A stretch of 64,000 bases of DNA from Gnetum montanum (lineage: Eukaryota; Streptophyta; Gnetopsida; Gnetales; Gnetaceae): contig MNCI01037820.1 in NCBI GenBank assembly GCA_015680685.1, positions 891,094 through 955,093 of the forward strand, in the 5' to 3' direction. This document shows, one piece after another, positions 10,968 to 19,574 of this stretch (its first letter is position 1; each line of letters starts with the position of its first letter). A program made the translations under genes and the position numbers. The notes below the pieces were generated by a model. That model did not search any database. It worked only from the letters and a program-made list of their open reading frames with translations, and had not been told where the DNA came from.

Positions 10968-11338
10968 GCTTTGCATTAGTCAAGCTTAAACCGTTTGATG
11001 TTTTTTTTTTTGATTTTTAGATGTTTGATGGAATGTATAAAGACTGATGTAATGGCCTAAATTTAATTGTGGTATAAAATGGTTGCATTCCTTCGTTACC
11101 TTGATGTTCTATGTAATTTTTTTGTTATTTTTCATGTTTTTTATTGTTTTTCCTTATTTTCTCGAATATATGTGTGCAACTAAATGTAACATAAATTTCT
11201 AAAGTGTAAAGCGAGATGTAAGGTAAATACTTGGAAAAGGAGGCAACGACCGTGCAAGAATTTAAATTGTAACTTGTAACTTGTAAGTGAAAATTCAATG
11301 TAAAATGATAGAGTTCGTAAATCTGTAACTTGTTGGTT
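10968..11338. other. Intergenic stretch after the antisense gene
   Basis: Low-complexity, T-rich at first and then A-rich. It may include the 3' UTR of the antisense gene, but no clear polyadenylation signal stands out. No ORF supported. Confidence 0.4.
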
Positions 11339-11690
11339 CTAGTTTAAAGCCATTTCAGGCTTGGTACATCAGTTTAAAGTCTTGATGGACTGTTGCATCT
11401 ATTATTAAAGAAAGGATTACCAGTTTTATGCCATGGTGGGCCAAAGGTAGTAATGTTTTCCAAAAGTTTTAAACGAAACTGGCCATTTCTGACTGTGGCT
11501 AGTTTAACGTCATTTCAAACATTGCGTAGTTTAACGTCATTTTGGACATTTCGTAGTTTAATGTCATTTTGTACATTTCGTAGTTTAACGTCATTTCAAA
11601 CTTTTCATAGTTTAACATCATTTCGAACATTTCATAGTTTAACGTCATTTATTGAGTTGCTTTTTGATCCTTTGTAGTTTAACATGTGGG
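11339..11690. repeat. 27-bp tandem array with AACGTCA words
   Basis: Six units of exactly 27 bp start at 11,500, 11,527, 11,554, 11,581, 11,608 and 11,635 with core TAGTTTAACGTCATTTC; a seventh, diverged unit is at 11,677. Upstream, 11,339-11,480 holds looser AGTTTAAAGTC units. The motif family is the same as at 1,195-1,926. Because 27 is a multiple of three, a repetitive ORF (SLTSFxTFR) appears on the plus strand; I do not count it as a gene. Confidence 0.85.
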
Positions 11691-11914
11691 GTTGAGCATG
11701 TGGGTAAGATTTTATATTCACCTTCTCCTTCATCGGTGATATTAAAGGGTAATTCCAACCAAGAGATATCGATAGGAATGGTGCTTATGTTTGTATTGTC
11801 TAGTGTTTCTTCAGTTTTAGTAGGATTGGGAGTCAACGTTGGAGTTATATTTTGAAGTATGCTCATGGTTCCTTGCTTAGGCTCAGCGAATTTAATTTCT
11901 GATTCCTTATTCAC
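11645..11914 (-). pseudogene. Post-protease linker segment of element A
   Basis: A short open stretch on the minus strand directly after protease, reading TIPIDISWLELPF and then an acidic stretch. It ends in the 27-bp repeats. The position matches the end of the gag-PR ORF upstream of the putative intron. No domain recognised. Confidence 0.4.
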
Positions 11915-11995
11915 TCTAGGATTTGAGGAAGTAGGTGGTACTATTGCATCCCCATATATGATGATCTCACCACCCTCGTAAGGTAGGTGGAACTC

Positions 11996-12559
11996 CTAAT
12001 GGATTGGAGAGGATACAGCTTTAAGTTGAGCCAGCCAGGGATGTCCTAGGATCAGATTAAATCCTAGCGTTTCATCAACTACTATGAATTCAGCTGATGT
12101 GGGGAATTGGTCCTCGGCTATGAAATCCAAGGTGATCATATAGCTCACTCCAACACGGGAACCACTAAAGGATTTTAGGAAAGAGGTTGTCGTGGGCTGT
12201 ATTTGTTCGGTAAATCCTAGTTTTTTGATGATGGAAAAAGGTATTACATTGGTTGCCATGCTATCATCAACAAGCACCCTACGTATCTTCAAATGATTAA
12301 CCTGTATCATTATGAACATAGGGGTAGTAGTAACTTCTCCCATTTTCTCATCTAGCTTAATGTCCTTAGCGTGAAATTCTAGGGATGTAGTCTTCAATTC
12401 CTGAGGTTGCACGGATAATACTGCATGAATGGATGGTCCATCTACAGGAAGGTCCTCACTAATAGGGACTGAAGTTAACATACATACGAGAGCTTCTTGA
12501 TGTACTGGCGAAGTCATTACTAGATCATATAGGCTTAAAGAAGTATTTTTTTGTTTCAA
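11996..12559 (-). pseudogene. Protease (retropepsin) domain of element A
   Basis: About 187 residues. The flap and hydrophobic core are recognisable: IRRVLVDDSMATNVIPFSII at about 12,200-12,260, where Ogre-type proteases have VLIDxGSxxNVxP, and LGFNLILGHPWLAQL at about 12,010-12,060, the ILGRPW block. The active-site Gly reads Ser (DDS instead of D-x-G), which fits a G-to-A change and should inactivate it. Retropepsin would cleave the gag-pol polyprotein inside the virus-like particle. It lies downstream of gag and upstream of RT, the normal order, but TR1 separates it from gag. Confidence 0.75.
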
Positions 12560-12649
12560 AGCTTATGTGACTTGCGTCAACGCATTCGCTAAGTCTTTAT
12601 CATTTGGGGCACCCTTGTCTGTAGAGATTTGGTCCATTTGACCTAGCAT

Positions 12650-12888
12650 TCATGTTTTCCATGGAGGGGTTTTTACTGAAGATGCTAGGTTTGGAACATG
12701 ACTCATGACATTATCCTCATTTTGATGACTCGTACTAGGCTCATTAGTGGGCGGACCCATAGGAACAGCATTTAGCGATGTTGGTTTTGGTGGTCCCAAT
12801 TTGTATTGATGGTTTTCCCTTTCCAAACGTTCTCTTGTTAGTCTATCGGCAAGATGTTCTCGCAAATGTCACGGGGGAAAGGAGGTGG
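12650..12888 (-). pseudogene. Gag-PR linker of element A, cut by TR1
   Basis: A charged, Pro/Asn-rich minus-strand stretch (RERLERENHQYKLGPPKPTS) just upstream of protease. It runs into the TR1 insertion at 12,889 and should resume at 19,573. No catalytic motif. Confidence 0.45.
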
Positions 12889-13635
12889 ATTGTTCATGAG
12901 TGGCTAGGTATCCCTACACTCAACGATACGAATACGAGCGTTCACGCACGATCCAGTCGAACTCCGTGGATAGGCTAGTTGTGGTATCTAGATGGTTACA
13001 CGTTGATCGCAGTTCGCTGTCTTCCCACCTAGACTAGTATTTGCTTTGTCACATATGGTTTAGTCCAGAGTGAGGTGTATGATGTGATCCTAAACTAATG
13101 CTACTCCTAGAGACAATGGAAGATAATATTGATTAAACAAATGAGTAATAGGAAATGAGTCTAAGCTAACCTAAGTGTGATGAGTATCCATTCCTTAATC
13201 ATCCGCACACATATTGGACCTCGTGCACGACTACTACTGGGGTTACCAAGCATAGATCCTACGTACGTTGCTGGGTTACCAAGTGGTCACACTTAAATGC
13301 TCATGATTAAGTCGTATTGATTCTGCATTTAACAACAGGAATAGTAAATGACAATAAAGAAATATTAACTAAGAAAGCAATAAATAACAAAAACAATTAA
13401 CAATAATATTAAACAATTAAAACTAAGTGAATGCTGAAATGATGAAGTAATCTCGATCTTTATTTCTGGTCATGTGCACGTCCAAGTACATCACACTCGA
13501 ATAAAGGTGTCGTACAATTACAAGCATCACACTGTGGGCATGCACTGGGAAAATAATCTAACTTCTATGGAAACAAACTGAAAGAGTCTAGCTAAAAATG
13601 ACAAAAGGATGCCTAAATGAGGTGGAAGGCCCTCT

Positions 13636-13644
13636 TATTTATAG
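13636..13644 (-). promoter_or_regulatory. TATA box of TR1 3' LTR
   Basis: CTATAAATA on the minus strand. The same word is at 19,268-19,276 in the other LTR, about 180 bp inside U3 from the tRNA-His gene, at the place expected for the Pol II promoter. Confidence 0.6.
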
Positions 13645-13824
13645 GCTGGGATAGGTGGCTGCGTAAATGGGGCCATGTCGATGCAGGAAGGCTACGTCGA
13701 TAGGCCCGCGTCAACGCGATAGCTACTTCGATGGGCCTGCGTCAACGTGGCCGTGTATACGCGGCCCCGTATACGTGGCCCATGCGATATTGCATATGCG
13801 ATCTCACAACCCAAAAATATATAA

Positions 13825-13896
13825 GTGGCTGTAGTTTAGTGGTAAGAATTCCACGTTGTGGCCGTGGAGACTTGGGCTCAAATCCCAGTAGCCACA
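13825..13896 (+). tRNA. tRNA-His(GTG) in TR1 left LTR, slightly decayed
   Basis: 72 nt matching plant nuclear tRNA-His: acceptor GTGGCTG, A-box region TAGTTTAGTGG, anticodon stem-loop CCACG-TTGTGGC-CGTGG with anticodon GTG, T arm, and discriminator A. Compared with the second copy it has a T-loop change (CTCAAAT for CTCGAAT), a T-stem G-T wobble and an acceptor wobble, all C/T or G/A transitions. AT-rich leader AAAAATATATAA sits just upstream and a TTTTT Pol III stop at about 13,912. It lies in U3, antisense to the element, about 70 bp from the LTR end. The B box change may weaken transcription. Confidence 0.88.
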
Positions 13897-13968
13897 TTGA
13901 AAGCCTTCAAGTTTTTGCTTTTATCGTGGGTGCGTTATTGCAGCTATCAGCAAATTCATGACTCATCA

Positions 13969-13980
13969 TACCCCCACGAC
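13969..13980 (-). other. Polypurine tract of TR1
   Basis: Minus strand GTCGTGGGGGTA directly abutting the LTR. The same GTCATGGGGGTA-type tract precedes the 3' LTR in C2, E2 and E3. It is the expected plus-strand cDNA primer. Confidence 0.7.
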
Positions 13981-14132
13981 TGAATAAAAACTTGTCCTCA
14001 AGTTACAATGATTACACAGTGGATAGGTATGGGATTATTAAATGGAAAAATGGGATGATGCCGCAGTGTGGGAAGAAAACAAAATATAGACACAACACAT
14101 AGAAAATCCTATGATTATAAAATTAGTGGAAC

Positions 14133-14729
14133 TCATGTAGTTCCTGTTGGCGGTGGCTCCTCCATAGGTGTCTTTCCCTGTTCTTGTGCTCCAGGTCTTG
14201 GGATTTGATGGCATTGAAGTATGGCCTAGAGTTTCTCCTCTTGTAAGGCCTTGAGTGCCTTGGCATGTGTGTGAGTTTACACTTGTGCCATAGAGGTAGC
14301 CCAGTTAGCCCTCTCTTTTTCCTCTACCACCCTTTTATTCTCTGTCAACAGTTTATTAAGTGGCTTAGTTCTAAAAGTGTCCAGCTGGTTCTGAGCAACC
14401 TTTGGGCCTGTATTCGGAAGGTTTAATACTTTTGAAATGGCTTGAACAAAGAAATCAATAGTCACACCACAAATGTTAACCATGGTGCCTTCTTCTTTAT
14501 TATGCCAAAATTGGTACATTTCCCCTAAGTACCAGGCACTGCTTTCAGAGAGGGTATCTCCTACTTATGCCTACCTGGACTGTACGGTAGGAGGATCTTC
14601 TTAATGAATGCTAAATGATTGTTCCTCCTATTTTGTGTGTTGTTTGGTAGGGTCTTGTCTTCCACCTCTTTGAGATTTTTCAATCGCACCTTGAGTAGGA
14701 CCTTCCTGTTGTCCGCGTTTCGGGGCCAT
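14133..14729 (-). pseudogene. ORF2 remnant between gag and 3' LTR of TR1
   Basis: Minus-strand frame from MAPKRGQQEGPTQG to APMEEPPPTGTT-like ending (here TPMEEPPPTGTT), interrupted by several stops; the longest open piece (14,277-14,519) reads VNICGVTIDFFVQAISKVLN. C2 (24,365-24,815) and E1 (38,310-38,775) keep the two ends (KRGQQGGPSQGA and APMEEPPP in E1) with an internal difference. It occupies the position where Athila-group elements carry an env-like ORF, but I see no signal peptide or membrane segment. Function unknown; conservation of both ends suggests it was once coding. Confidence 0.4.
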
Positions 14730-14899
14730 CTACTTATAACTAGGTCCCCAAAAGATTATAGTTGAGTTCTCTTTGCTTAGGTGGTTTCCAAATTTAATTT
14801 TCTGGTATAGCTAAGGGGATGAAATTGTTTTTGACACATTTTATTCTTAATTTTAGAACTAATTACCCTAAAGATGTCCTTTGGAAAATGATAAATTTC

Positions 14900-16390
14900 A
14901 AAAAAAATTTCAAATAATTTATGTGCTATTTGGTGAGTGCCCCTCCCCCATGACTAAGCTGAACACTCCAAGTTCAGGTAGGTTTAGACGGAATGAAAAT
15001 CAGAGTACCAGTGAGCAAGATATAGGTATAAAAGCAAGGGTCTCACAATTGCAAGTTGTAGAGAGAGAAAAAATTTGAAAAACTCCCTCACGTGAATAGT
15101 TGAAAATGATCGGAAGTGTTGCAGGGAGGTCACGTATATAGATTTTCATCAAAGTTAGGGCACTTAGAGAATGTATCGAAAAAGGCTAGAGAAAAAGGCT
15201 ATGTGATGATTCATAGGAACGTTGAACCAAAGGGATAGTAATAAGGGAACGAATATCAATTGAAAAATTAAGCTGAGGGTAAGAAATTGTGTGTGTGAGC
15301 TATGTCCTAAGTGAAGATTACAATAAAAATTACACAAGTGGGTCCTCCCCAAAGCAGGTTCCAACCTATAATGCCCTTGTGTAACCACAGTTAAAGTGTC
15401 CATGGGCACTAGAAGGGTTAAATGTAATCCGCACTAACTTCATAAAACACACACATGTAAATACCACCATGATGAGGTATGAATTCAATGTTATACAAGA
15501 CACGAGTTACAAATACATGAATAGCGAGATGGAATGAATTGGAGAAGGGATTGCAGAGATTGGAACGTGAGGTAACTAACTTAGGGCACAACGAATCCTG
15601 CATGTAAAGCATGATTAACATGTCATTAACTCGTCATTCCAAGATCAGGACCAAGTCCATTTTTCTAATCAGTGACATCACATTATTTCATCCCATGATG
15701 AGCAAATATGAGAGTACCATAATAACAAGGCATACGATCACTTGGCGTTTTGTTCAAGGGAGGAGTGATTTTTGTTTTGTGGCATGTTTCTTGTTCTTTT
15801 CTTTTTCTCTTTCTTTTTTTTTTGAATACTGAATCTAGGGAAGCTGCCAACCATCAAGCATGGATGCATGTCTTTCCAGTGGGACCCCCTAGAATAGAAT
15901 TTTATTTTTGAGTGCCCTTTTGATTACTCTTACTCCCATTTTTCATTAGATCTACAAGGATCTTAGTACAACCACGTTGCATGATAACTCCCATAGAGGT
16001 CACTAAAGAGAATCTGCAAATCCCCTTGATGTCACACACTAGTCATTCCCTCTTGGTCCATCCTTCTTCATTCTGGGTACAATGAACACAAAATTAATTT
16101 TAAGTTCTAAAAATGTCAAGAATATCACTGTACCCTCAAATAGAAGCTCTTATTTGTAGAATGGATGAGTGGGTGCAATGGGCTCATTGTCCAAATAATT
16201 GATCATCGAGACTTGATAACATAGAACACACCTCAACCAATGAGCCACATGAGTGTTTTATTCGTGGATGAGATTACCATAAAAAGATAAAAAGACAAAA
16301 AGATAAAATAATAAATTAAAAGGGTAAAAAACTGGAAAACAAAAATTTGAAAAATTAAAGAAACAGAAAAACATTTATTAATTCTATGTT
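14900..16390 (-). other. 3' untranslated region of TR1 with conserved noncoding block
   Basis: No ORF supported. The stretch 15,336-15,440 (GTCCTCCCCAAAGCAGGTTC, then CTATAATGCCC and GGCACTAGAAGGGTTAAATG) recurs in C2 (25,126), E1 (39,090), more diverged in E2 (45,106) and inverted in E3 (56,283-56,390). A second shared stretch (CATGTCTTTCCAGTGGGACC) is at about 15,868. It would sit in the 3' part of the element RNA. Confidence 0.6.
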
Positions 16391-16391
16391 G

Positions 16392-18388
16392 TTAGAATGG
16401 AGGATACCCCCTATAACTAAACGGTTGAGCATGGCTAGAATTAATAAATGGAAGGTTAGGATCCTTACATGCTAAAAATATTAGGACCTGGTCATACTTA
16501 CCCCATTGGGGTTCACACACTTGATTAGAGTTGACATAGTGGGGCAAGTTATAAGATGTGGTTAATTTATAAGGAGTTGACCCACTATGGTACTTGTGAT
16601 CGTAAGATGGTATGCAAGGATCAACATGTCTCCCCGTGTGGCAATATTCATTAGGCCCCATGGTTGTTGGAGTATTGAGTGGTGGCCTTGATAAGGTAAC
16701 ATGAGGTGTTGGGTTTGAAGAGAAAGATGCACCACAGTGTTGGATTTGTGCTAAGTTGGTGGATGCAGTGGTTTCTAACTTGTGGTGTCCCTTTCGACAG
16801 TCACGTTTAAAGAAGGGACACCTTCAACATTGTGAAGGACCTCCACTGTTGTTGATAGTAGTAGCACAAGTAACGTTTGTAGGTTGGTGTGTGGTGCAAA
16901 ATCTTCTGGCATAGCTGGCGGTGATGTAGAAGGGGATGAAGTATGAGAATGTTGAGGTTGAGGAGAAGTGTAAGGCACATGAGGTGGTGATCTTGGTGGA
17001 GAGGACATGGGTGGATAGTCCTTGGGAGAATGATAACGATGAGGCAAGGTAGAGGATGCTGATCCCTTTGGAGAAATAGGGTGTTGAACATAATAAGCAT
17101 TTGACGCTAGGACATAAGAAGGGTATGGTCCAGTTGAAGGTGGCCTTCCCCACGATTGAGGTTTTTGCCACTGTGATTGGACATAGTATCTTTGTACAAA
17201 CTTTGGATGTAACATTCCTCCCCAATGCTCATGTAAATGTGACAAGATTGGACATTAACCTTTAGGGTGATCGTACAAGCAAATATTACATTGATACGTA
17301 TTATTGGCAGTTGAGTTCTTATCCTTATTCTCTTCTACCCTTCTTTCTAATTGTCACGTGGTGTCTTGTCATGTTTCTCGATTTGACATAGTTTTTCCTC
17401 TAATAATGTTGGCATATTCTCCACATCTTTCATGTACCCAGTTCATCATCTTATTGATCTTTGCCTCAATTTCATCTAGTGATTGTAGGATTGGCAAAGA
17501 TGATTCCACCTCCTCGAAGTGAGTTGATTTCTCCTCTTCATGATCATGGACCCTTGTTAAGTTGACATTTTGATCCTGTTGAGAACTTTAAATATTCTCC
17601 CATTTAGTTATTTCTCCTTCTTCTTTTGCTATTTTCTTAATAAGCTCTTGTAGTTGATGGGTTCGTAGCTCATATAGTTGACCTTGGGCGTACATCCCTA
17701 GGGTCTCCCTTGTTTCATTACGGAGCCCATCTATGATATGGTACATTAGCCTTTCTTCGGAGAACCCATGGCCTGGGCAGTTGTTTAACAGTGCATAATA
17801 TCTTTCTAAGGCCATGTCCAAGGGTTCATGTTGCACTTGTTTCCATTCTTGGATTTGTCTCATCAAGGTTGACACTCTTGTGTAGGTTTGATATCTTTCA
17901 TTGAAAAGTTCTACCATTGTCAGCCAACGTCGAATTGATTTTGGTTTTAAAGACCTATACCATACTTTTGCTTGGCCAATGAGTGTCAGAGGAAAGAGCT
18001 TAAGTTTTTGCCACCCATTATCAATATTGTTCCATGTATAGGCATCGTAGAAGGCTTGTAAATGTTGTTATGGATCTGAATCATAGCCTCCTGAAAACTT
18101 GGGAAAGTTGTTTAAATCAAACACAGGAAGACAACTTTCCTTACCATGCCTGTGGGCTATTCAAATAGCCTTCTGTATTTTTGTTAAGCTTGTAGTGGCC
18201 AGTAGGGGTTCATCGTCATCGGGTAAGTTATGCTTTCATGTGTTGGGATGATGTTGTCTTCGTTTATGTTTATAAAAAACCCCCACCTCGGGTTGCGTAC
18301 TCCAATCTTCATTGTTATAATATTCGTTGGTTCTCCAATGAATTTCCTCACTTAATGTGGCATTATTATAGTCTTGTAGGAGAGACAT
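16392..18388 (-). pseudogene. gag of TR1 (broken)
   Basis: Starts at Met complementary to 18,386-18,388 (MSLLQDYNNA). The capsid-like core reads KLFPLTLIGQAKVWYRSL, then ELFNERYQTYTR, EPLDMALERYYALLNNCPGH and an IIDGLRNETRETL block (17,588-17,990), the Retrotrans_gag pattern. A variant zinc knuckle CNICLYDHPKG near 17,270 is followed by a Pro/Ser/His-rich tail (16,775-17,245) and a conserved C-terminal segment (16,392-16,661: EYCHTGRHVDPC, NLPHYVNSNQVCEPQWGKYD). Stops occur at about 18,230, 18,160, 18,070, 17,590 and 17,260. Gag would build the particle that packages element RNA. The closest relatives are in C2 and E1. Confidence 0.8.
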
Positions 18389-18507
18389 GATTGTAAATAC
18401 GTGTGTGATTTAATTTAATTTAATTTAATTTCTTTTCTAAAGGATATATCGTTAATACTTGTTACAGCGATCTTGTATGATATAATTGATCTAGATAACT
18501 AGCATCA

Positions 18508-18525
18508 TCCCCGGCAACGATGCCA
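18508..18525 (-). other. Primer binding site of TR1, tRNA-Asp type
   Basis: Minus strand TGGCATCGTTGCCGGGGA, one base from the 5' LTR end. It is the complement of the plant tRNA-Asp 3' end (TCCCCGGCAACGGCGCCA) with two mismatches. Homologous sites are at 28,527, 42,351, 50,416 and 51,828. Confidence 0.8.
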
Positions 18526-18526
18526 A

Positions 18527-19572
18527 TGATGAGTGGCTAGGTATCCCTACACTCAACCATACGAATACGAGCGTTCACGTGCGATCTAGTCGAACTCCAC
18601 AGATAGGCTAGTTGTGGTATCTAGATGGTTACACGTTGATTGCAGTTCGCTATCTTCCCACTTGGACTAGTATTTGCTTTATCACATATGGTTTAGTCTA
18701 GAGTGAGGTGTATGATGTGATCCTAAACTAATGCTACTCCTAGAGACACTGGAAGATAATATTGATTAAACTAATGAGCAATAGGAAATGAGTCTAAGCT
18801 AACCTAAGTGTGATGAGTATCCATTCCTTAATCATCCACACACATCTTGGACCTCGTGCATGACTACTACTGGGGTTACCAAGTGTAGATCCTAGGTACA
18901 CTGCTGGGTTACCAAGTAGTCACACTTAAATGCTCGTGATTAAGTCGTACTCATTTTGCATTTAACAATAGGAATAGTAAATGACGATAAAGAAATATTA
19001 ACTAAGAAAGCAATAAAAAACAAAAACAATTAACAATAATATTAAACAATTAAAACTAAGTGAATGCTGCAATGATGAAGTAATCTCGATTTTTTTTTGG
19101 GTCATGTGCATGTCCAAGTACGTCACACTCTAATAAAGGTGCCATACAGTTACAAACATCACACTGCAGGCATGCACTAGGAAAATAATCTAACTTCTAC
19201 AGAAAAAAATTGAAAGAGTCTAGCTACAAATGACAAAAGGATGCCTAAATGAGTTAGAAGGCCCTCTTATTTATAGGCTGGGATAGGCGGTTGCGTAAAC
19301 AGGGCCACGTCAATGCCGGAAGGCTACGTTGACAGGCCCGCGTCAATGCGACGGCTGCTTGGACAGGCCCGCATCAACGCGGCCCATGCAATATTGTGTA
19401 TGCGATATCGCAACCAAAAAATATATAAGTGGCTGTAGTTTAGTGGTAAGAACTCCACGTTGTGGCCATGGAGACCTGGGCTCGAATCCCAGCAGCCACA
19501 TTAAAAGACTTCAAGTTTTTGCTTTTATTGTGGGTACATGATCGCAGCCATCAACAAATTCATGACTCATCA
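18527..19572 (-). repeat. TR1 right (5') LTR
   Basis: Starts TGATGAGTGG and ends CTCATCA; about 1,046 bp. TATA (minus) at 19,268-19,276. Contains the second tRNA-His at 19,429-19,500. Followed by the 5-mer GTTGT of the target duplication. Confidence 0.9.
19429..19500 (+). tRNA. tRNA-His(GTG) in TR1 right LTR
   Basis: 72 nt, better preserved than the left copy in the acceptor and T arm (CTGGG-CTCGAAT-CCCAG and a perfect GTGGCTG/CAGCCAC acceptor, discriminator A). Anticodon GTG. One mismatch in the anticodon stem (CCACG against CATGG, a CpG-type G-to-A change) and AACT for AATT after the D stem. AT-rich leader just upstream, and TTTTT at about 19,516. Each LTR copy has different damage, so the LTR of the parent element probably held an undamaged tRNA-His. 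It is antisense to the element, at the outer end of U3. Confidence 0.9.
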
Positions 19573-19574
19573 GT

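Larger units (their letters stand above)
12894..13968 (-). repeat. TR1 left (3') LTR
   Basis: About 1,075 bp, nearly collinear with the right LTR at 18,527-19,572. Minus-strand TATA box CTATAAATA at 13,636-13,644. U3 lies at the right-hand side and holds the tRNA-His gene (13,825-13,896) and CG-rich words (GTATACGCGG, GTCAACGCG). Confidence 0.9.
12894..19572 (-). mobile_element. TR1: gag-only LTR retrotransposon carrying tRNA-His in its LTRs
   Basis: A complete nonautonomous element inserted in the gag-PR linker of element A. LTRs at 12,894-13,968 and 18,527-19,572 end TCATCA; the right one starts TGATGAGTGG and the left one TCATGAGTGG, one base changed. Flanking 5-mers ATTGT (12,889-12,893) and GTTGT (19,573-19,577) are a target duplication with one G-to-A difference. 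Internal parts on the minus strand: tRNA-Asp primer site, gag, a 2.4 kb untranslated region with an ORF remnant, and a polypurine tract. There is no PR, RT, RNase H or integrase. This matches the TR-GAG class, which depends on an autonomous relative. Confidence 0.85.

Noticed and set aside
11393-11677. Ser/Phe-rich plus-strand ORF with an 8-9 residue repeat
   Set aside because: Created by the 27-bp tandem repeat, whose period is a multiple of three.
13825-13896. tRNA-His copies as the head of a SINE
   Set aside because: They are essentially full-length and foldable tRNAs with Pol III stop, have no SINE body or tail, and both lie at the same place in paired LTRs.
13731-13961. Plus-strand ORF of 76 residues in the TR1 LTR, and similar ones at 19,329-19,671
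   Set aside because: They are read through the tRNA-His gene and its flanks; the translated CSLVVRIPRCG stretch is the tRNA itself.
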